A stretch of DNA of 9,153 nucleotides from Moraxella equi (GTDB taxonomy: Bacteria > Pseudomonadota > Gammaproteobacteria > Pseudomonadales > Moraxellaceae). Positions 7,301 through 9,153 of the stretch are shown here, piece after piece; position 1 is the stretch's first letter, and the number at the start of each line of letters is the position of its first letter. The DNA lies in the NCBI RefSeq assembly GCF_002027555.1, contig NZ_MXAP01000071.1, positions 1 through 9,153 of the forward strand, read 5' to 3'. The notes beneath the pieces were generated by a model, which worked only from the letters and a program-made list of their open reading frames with translations, was not told the origin of the DNA and made no database searches. The position numbers and the translations under genes were made by a program.

Positions 7301-8351
7301 CAATAAATTGCTCTTGAATTCTGTGATTGTTAGACAATATGGCTATCCAAGCAAATAATCCACGCAATTCGTCTCTGACGATATTGTTAGGGACTATGAT
7401 TGATAAAATTTTATTGAGTGATAATGGATGTTGTAGTGCGGTTAATTTTTTGGCAAGATAACTGCCTGCACAATATTCTGCCACTATTCTATGAATGGGG
7501 CGGTGCTGTTCTTGATTTTCTGGAATAAAAAATTGTGTAGAAATCAGTTGGTTTATATTTTCATCAGAATTTAGAGCGGTTAAATGAGGATAAAAATTAT
7601 TTGATGAGTCATCGGTAATACTGATACCCTCAGCACCAGATAGCATTATTTTTGCAAAAATATCTTCTGCCAATTCTATTTTTTTAGGAATGGACAATGA
7701 ATGGCGATATGCATTATTACTTTCTTTTGCCAAACCTTCAATGGCAATTTTAAATGCAGAATACTTATTTTCAAAATTTTGATTGTTTTCTACATAAGAT
7801 TTTGCAAATAATTTTAAAAATAAAGGGTTTGATAACAAGGGAGTTAATTCAATTTTGCGAGAGTCTATTAAAAACCGTTCTGCATTATATGTTGGATAAT
7901 AGTGTGAAAATAGTTGTGCTTGCTCTTGCTCATCAAAAGGTTCAAGATAAACCAGCAAAGGTTCTTCGTTAAAAATATCTTGGCAATTTGTATTATAATA
8001 ATTAGACCATTCACTAGAACGGCTGGATAAAATAATTTTTTCTGCTGATGTTTGTTTAATTGTTATCAGTGTTTTTATCACTACTGAATCATCAATTTTT
8101 ACCAACTCATCAAATCCATCAATAATCAGTACTGTGTGATTTTCTTGGTGTGGAGAGTGGGCAAATATATTTGCCTTGTATCTTGTAACATTGCTTTGTT
8201 TTGCAAGACTATCCAACAAATCACTCTTGCCAGCACCTGGCTCGGCAAGCACTACAATTACTTTTTTATTTTCAGACAATAATTCTAGGTCTGTGAATTT
8301 TTGACTATTATCGGCATTATGTAATGTTCTGGGTAAGTAAAATTTTGTCAT
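4365..8351 (-). CDS. NACHT/STAND-type NTPase with C-terminal PD-(D/E)XK nuclease, probable anti-phage defence protein (1328 aa)
   Basis: I do not recognise a named family for the whole protein. Residues 30-115 are a P-loop NTPase: Walker A AEPGAGKS (36-43, first Gly replaced by Ala), NACHT-style Walker B TVLIIDGFDEL (73-83), and IILSSRSSEW (106-115) with an Arg in the sensor position. NPLFLKLFAK (175-184) and HRIVAEYCAGSYLAKKL (287-303) resemble the winged-helix end of NACHT modules. Residues 305 to about 1180 are mostly helical without clear motifs, a likely target-sensing scaffold; they include CVCKNEYDCQC (565-575), a charged coiled-coil-like stretch (730-770) and CVDC (919-922). Residues about 1195-1328 are a PD-(D/E)XK nuclease fold: helix YIAERLRLRL, Asp1227 in RCDIV, Glu1244 and Lys1246 in PIEVKGQW, then DNQLNKLY and YLVLWFG. 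No signal peptide or membrane segment is visible. Inferred role: ATP-dependent detection of a phage signal, then nucleic-acid cleavage. The gene stands alone and is AT-rich, which suggests transfer. Confidence 0.85.
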   Translation of the reverse strand: MTKFYLPRTLHNADNSQKFTDLELLSENKKVIVVLAEPGAGKSDLLDSLAKQSNVTRYKANIFAHSPHQENHTVLIIDGFDELVKIDDSVVIKTLITIKQTSAEKIILSSRSSEWSNYYNTNCQDIFNEEPLLVYLEPFDEQEQAQLFSHYYPTYNAERFLIDSRKIELTPLLSNPLFLKLFAKSYVENNQNFENKYSAFKIAIEGLAKESNNAYRHSLSIPKKIELAEDIFAKIMLSGAEGISITDDSSNNFYPHLTALNSDENINQLISTQFFIPENQEQHRPIHRIVAEYCAGSYLAKKLTALQHPLSLNKILSIIVPNNIVRDELRGLFAWIAILSNNHRIQEQFIDLDPYAILSNGDPSLLLSSSKIKLLNALKQLNQKDPYFRRSDVWRNFSVNDFFTEDLIDELKELLSEKHREGHLQRMLLELLIDSPINQKITNELKAIICDTRPKYKEWGIRRLAGQCLLSVKDYPFKSLFDVLIEEGDNTSLSIISDIMLGVKDSYFEFDDYVKFLQVCSELYPKKYGRERVIGTRYFITVFIDQLDLDLTIKLLDELSKNLSCVCKNEYDCQCRIGMSKIIVRLLDRYFELYNKPYNSVQIWQWVKNLYFKSNVSKDISLSVKIFSENHELRRSIIKIAMENLSDIEKIRKIVFHNFSFRGHSGLRLQYDDYWYIVNLAFDTNNTALWKYFTQRHNYENKESNPNLLRRHMRLQAMQKSEFLRIWYQELKKDKTYHQEQKKDYKYDRYIKRQDKKQQEIYQKNLKYIAENRALIESGCHWQSLFEFAYTVLQEPESIVEKFGDEKLVRNALYNCLDFIKPDIPNLPELVELQCQSRSLEVEVILYASCLEILKRDGSLKRVPKNLLEALCTNLSMHWRGLNSDEHSLFKKEVYKCLFDNLEQKEQFLRAYIEPQISCVDCSSPQIYWLDEEEYKPLARKLSLEWLIRFPNMQFNAQKELFLQSIKFGDLDKLKEFIKSKGGEFLKQSTIPKEDNTYKERQDFWLVHAFYLLDEDYEIYWNKLIQDINSILILNRHLGAFGDYRDWLTLSSQKIELILSSFIDKNLPNNPDSLDNEKTDEFLGNIIFMLGKQPSDNPLPVIDRLLNNPIYQDLHTSLKSIRFDYLKKSAMENFKAPTPENIVNLLEKDDIVSSENLRAVILEELELYQNDLNGHDTTTKSIFYHGEQRVDENTASQYIAERLRLRLEHRQVLLDIERYMHNQKRCDIVCSKIINGKRKIVPIEVKGQWHPEVYSAFDNQLNKLYTIHPDSEGQGVYLVLWFGKDEKVANRKGHCIQNAEELYQKIQENLSEELRKRIDIFVIDLSYI

Positions 8352-8380
8352 ATAAATTAAGTTTTACAAAATAAGTTTTG

Positions 8381-8409
8381 ATTATGAAAAATACAACAAT
8401 AATCAACAA
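8381..8409 (-). promoter_or_regulatory. Possible promoter of the NTPase-nuclease gene
   Basis: On the - strand, TTGTTG (8409-8404) and CATAAT (8386-8381) are 17 bp apart. The -10 box matches five of six consensus bases; the -35 matches only three. The resulting leader would be about 25-30 bases before ATG 8351 and shows no strong Shine-Dalgarno, which fits a gene kept at low expression. AT-rich sequence makes false positives easy. Confidence 0.35.
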
Positions 8410-8415
8410 AAATTT

Positions 8416-8450
8416 ATCATTAATGATTATTTGTCATATATGGATTAATC
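8416..8450. promoter_or_regulatory. Cluster of three short perfect palindromes upstream of the NTPase gene
   Basis: ATCATTAATGAT (8416-8427), CATATATG (8435-8442) and GATTAATC (8443-8450) lie in a row within 35 bp, directly upstream of the suggested -35 box and between the LysR stop and the NTPase gene. They could be operators or a weak terminator hairpin for the LysR transcript. AT-rich palindromes also arise by chance. The remaining bases of 8352-8466 hold no gene. Confidence 0.3.
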
Positions 8451-8466
8451 TTGATAATGGTGTTTT

Positions 8467-9120
8467 TTAGCCAATGTCTTTCATCATCTCCACCACCAAT
8501 TCTCTGACCCAAGCGTGAGCAATGTCGTGGTGCGTGCGTTCGTGCCAGCTCATTAACATTGTAAAACCGTCTATTTCAATGGGCGGTGTTTGTAAATGGA
8601 CATTGGATAAAGTTTTGGCAAGACATTCTGGCAATACCGCCACCAAATCTGATTCTTGCAATAAAGACGGCAACAATAAAATATTATTTAAAGACACCAT
8701 CACTTTTCTTTTTAATCCCAATTTTTGCAATGCCAAATCGGTCGCTCCACTAAACTCCCCACCATTATAAGAAAACATCGCAAAAGGCAATTCACAAAAA
8801 GTTTCTAAGGTTAATGCGGTATTTGCCACCCAGTGCGTTTTACTCATCGCACAAATATAGCGTTCGTCATAAAGTTTTTGTTGGTACATATCGGGTGTTA
8901 AATTGTAATGACTGACAAACGCCAAATCAATTTTATTTTGTTCAAATAAGGTTTTGATATTCTGTCCTTGTACAGGCAATAATGCCACTTGCACATTAGG
9001 GGCAAGTCGTCTTAATTTTAAAATGAGTGGTACGGCAATAATTTGTTGCACATAGTCGGTCGCCCCAATCCGCAGTGTCATCGCCAAATTTTCAGGCTCC
9101 AATACGGGCGGTTGGAGCAT
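8467..9120 (-). CDS. LysR-type transcriptional regulator, effector-binding domain only; apparently cut off from its DNA-binding domain
   Basis: The 217 residues from ATG 9120 match the LysR substrate-binding domain: the entry strand MTLRIGATDYVQQIIAVPLI (14-33), IDLAFVSH in the first subdomain, LQESDLVAVLPECLA near the hinge, and the C-terminal LMSWHERTHHDIAHAWVREL typical of NodD-like LysR members. A complete LysR protein is about 300 residues with an N-terminal winged HTH, which should lie beyond base 9153. However, reading upstream in the same frame gives ten more codons and then TAA at 9153-9151, inside the expected linker helix. One extra G in the G4 run (CCCC at 9138-9141 on the + strand) would join the domain to the frame reading KLRVG, so a single-base deficit is likely. 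If real, no DNA-binding protein is made. It precedes the NTPase gene on the same strand by 115 bp; a functional link is not evident. An ordinary target would be a neighbouring metabolic gene outside the window. Confidence 0.75.
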   Translation of the reverse strand: MLQPPVLEPENLAMTLRIGATDYVQQIIAVPLILKLRRLAPNVQVALLPVQGQNIKTLFEQNKIDLAFVSHYNLTPDMYQQKLYDERYICAMSKTHWVANTALTLETFCELPFAMFSYNGGEFSGATDLALQKLGLKRKVMVSLNNILLLPSLLQESDLVAVLPECLAKTLSNVHLQTPPIEIDGFTMLMSWHERTHHDIAHAWVRELVVEMMKDIG

Positions 9121-9153
9121 TGAATTAATATCGGTTACCCCACTCTCAACTTA

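Noticed and set aside
7434..7442. Haemophilus uptake word-like TAGTGCGGT (one mismatch)
   Set aside because: It is a single inexact copy inside coding sequence; a one-mismatch 9-mer is expected by chance in 9 kb.
4231..8466. Insertion boundaries such as direct repeats, att sites or IS ends around the NTPase gene
   Set aside because: By eye I found no convincing matching repeats in 4231-4364 and 8352-8466, and no integrase or transposase.
1..9153. CRISPR array, tRNA or rRNA genes, riboswitch
   Set aside because: No regularly spaced repeats, no tRNA-like clover-leaf signatures and no long structured leader were seen.

Overview
The window looks like a chromosomal stretch from a moderately AT-rich, Gram-negative mucosal-type bacterium. 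My best guess is Moraxellaceae, with Neisseriaceae as the alternative. This rests on codon style, AT-rich intergenic spacers, simple hairpin terminators and one Neisseria-like DNA-uptake word (1622-1633). No marker gene in the window settles it.

Left part (1-4230, all + strand). This is a flavoenzyme cluster. A partial alpha/beta hydrolase and a FabK/nitronate-monooxygenase-type FMN enzyme form one operon that ends at a strong hairpin (1586-1615). A small ArsR-family regulator follows, with a near-consensus promoter and probably no leader, and its own terminator (1995-2018). Next come a luciferase-like flavin monooxygenase (LLM) and an Old Yellow Enzyme (OYE) flavin oxidoreductase. The same element, TCTA-N6-TAGATAT, lies at the same place between -35 and -10 in both the arsR promoter and the promoter before LLM. 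I infer that it is the ArsR operator and that ArsR controls LLM-OYE. The substrates are unknown; a reactive-electrophile or xenobiotic response is plausible. The LLM gene is broken by two single-base deficits in homopolymers. The second runs its frame into OYE and creates a spurious LLM-OYE fusion ORF.

Middle (4231-8466). One very large, visibly AT-richer gene on the - strand encodes a 1328-residue protein: an N-terminal NACHT/STAND-type P-loop NTPase, about 900 residues of helical, repeat-like protein, and a C-terminal PD-(D/E)XK nuclease. It sits alone between genes that would otherwise be convergent neighbours, which suggests an inserted anti-phage defence gene. This is the most interesting part of the window. 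The NTPase-first, nuclease-last order is the reverse of the well-known Avs nuclease proteins.

Right end (8467-9153, - strand). This is the effector-binding half of a LysR-type regulator. Its reading frame meets a stop codon at the window edge just where the linker to the DNA-binding domain should be, so the gene may be broken or mis-sequenced. In total, three suspected one-base deficits, all in homopolymers, raise the question of sequencing error versus real gene decay.
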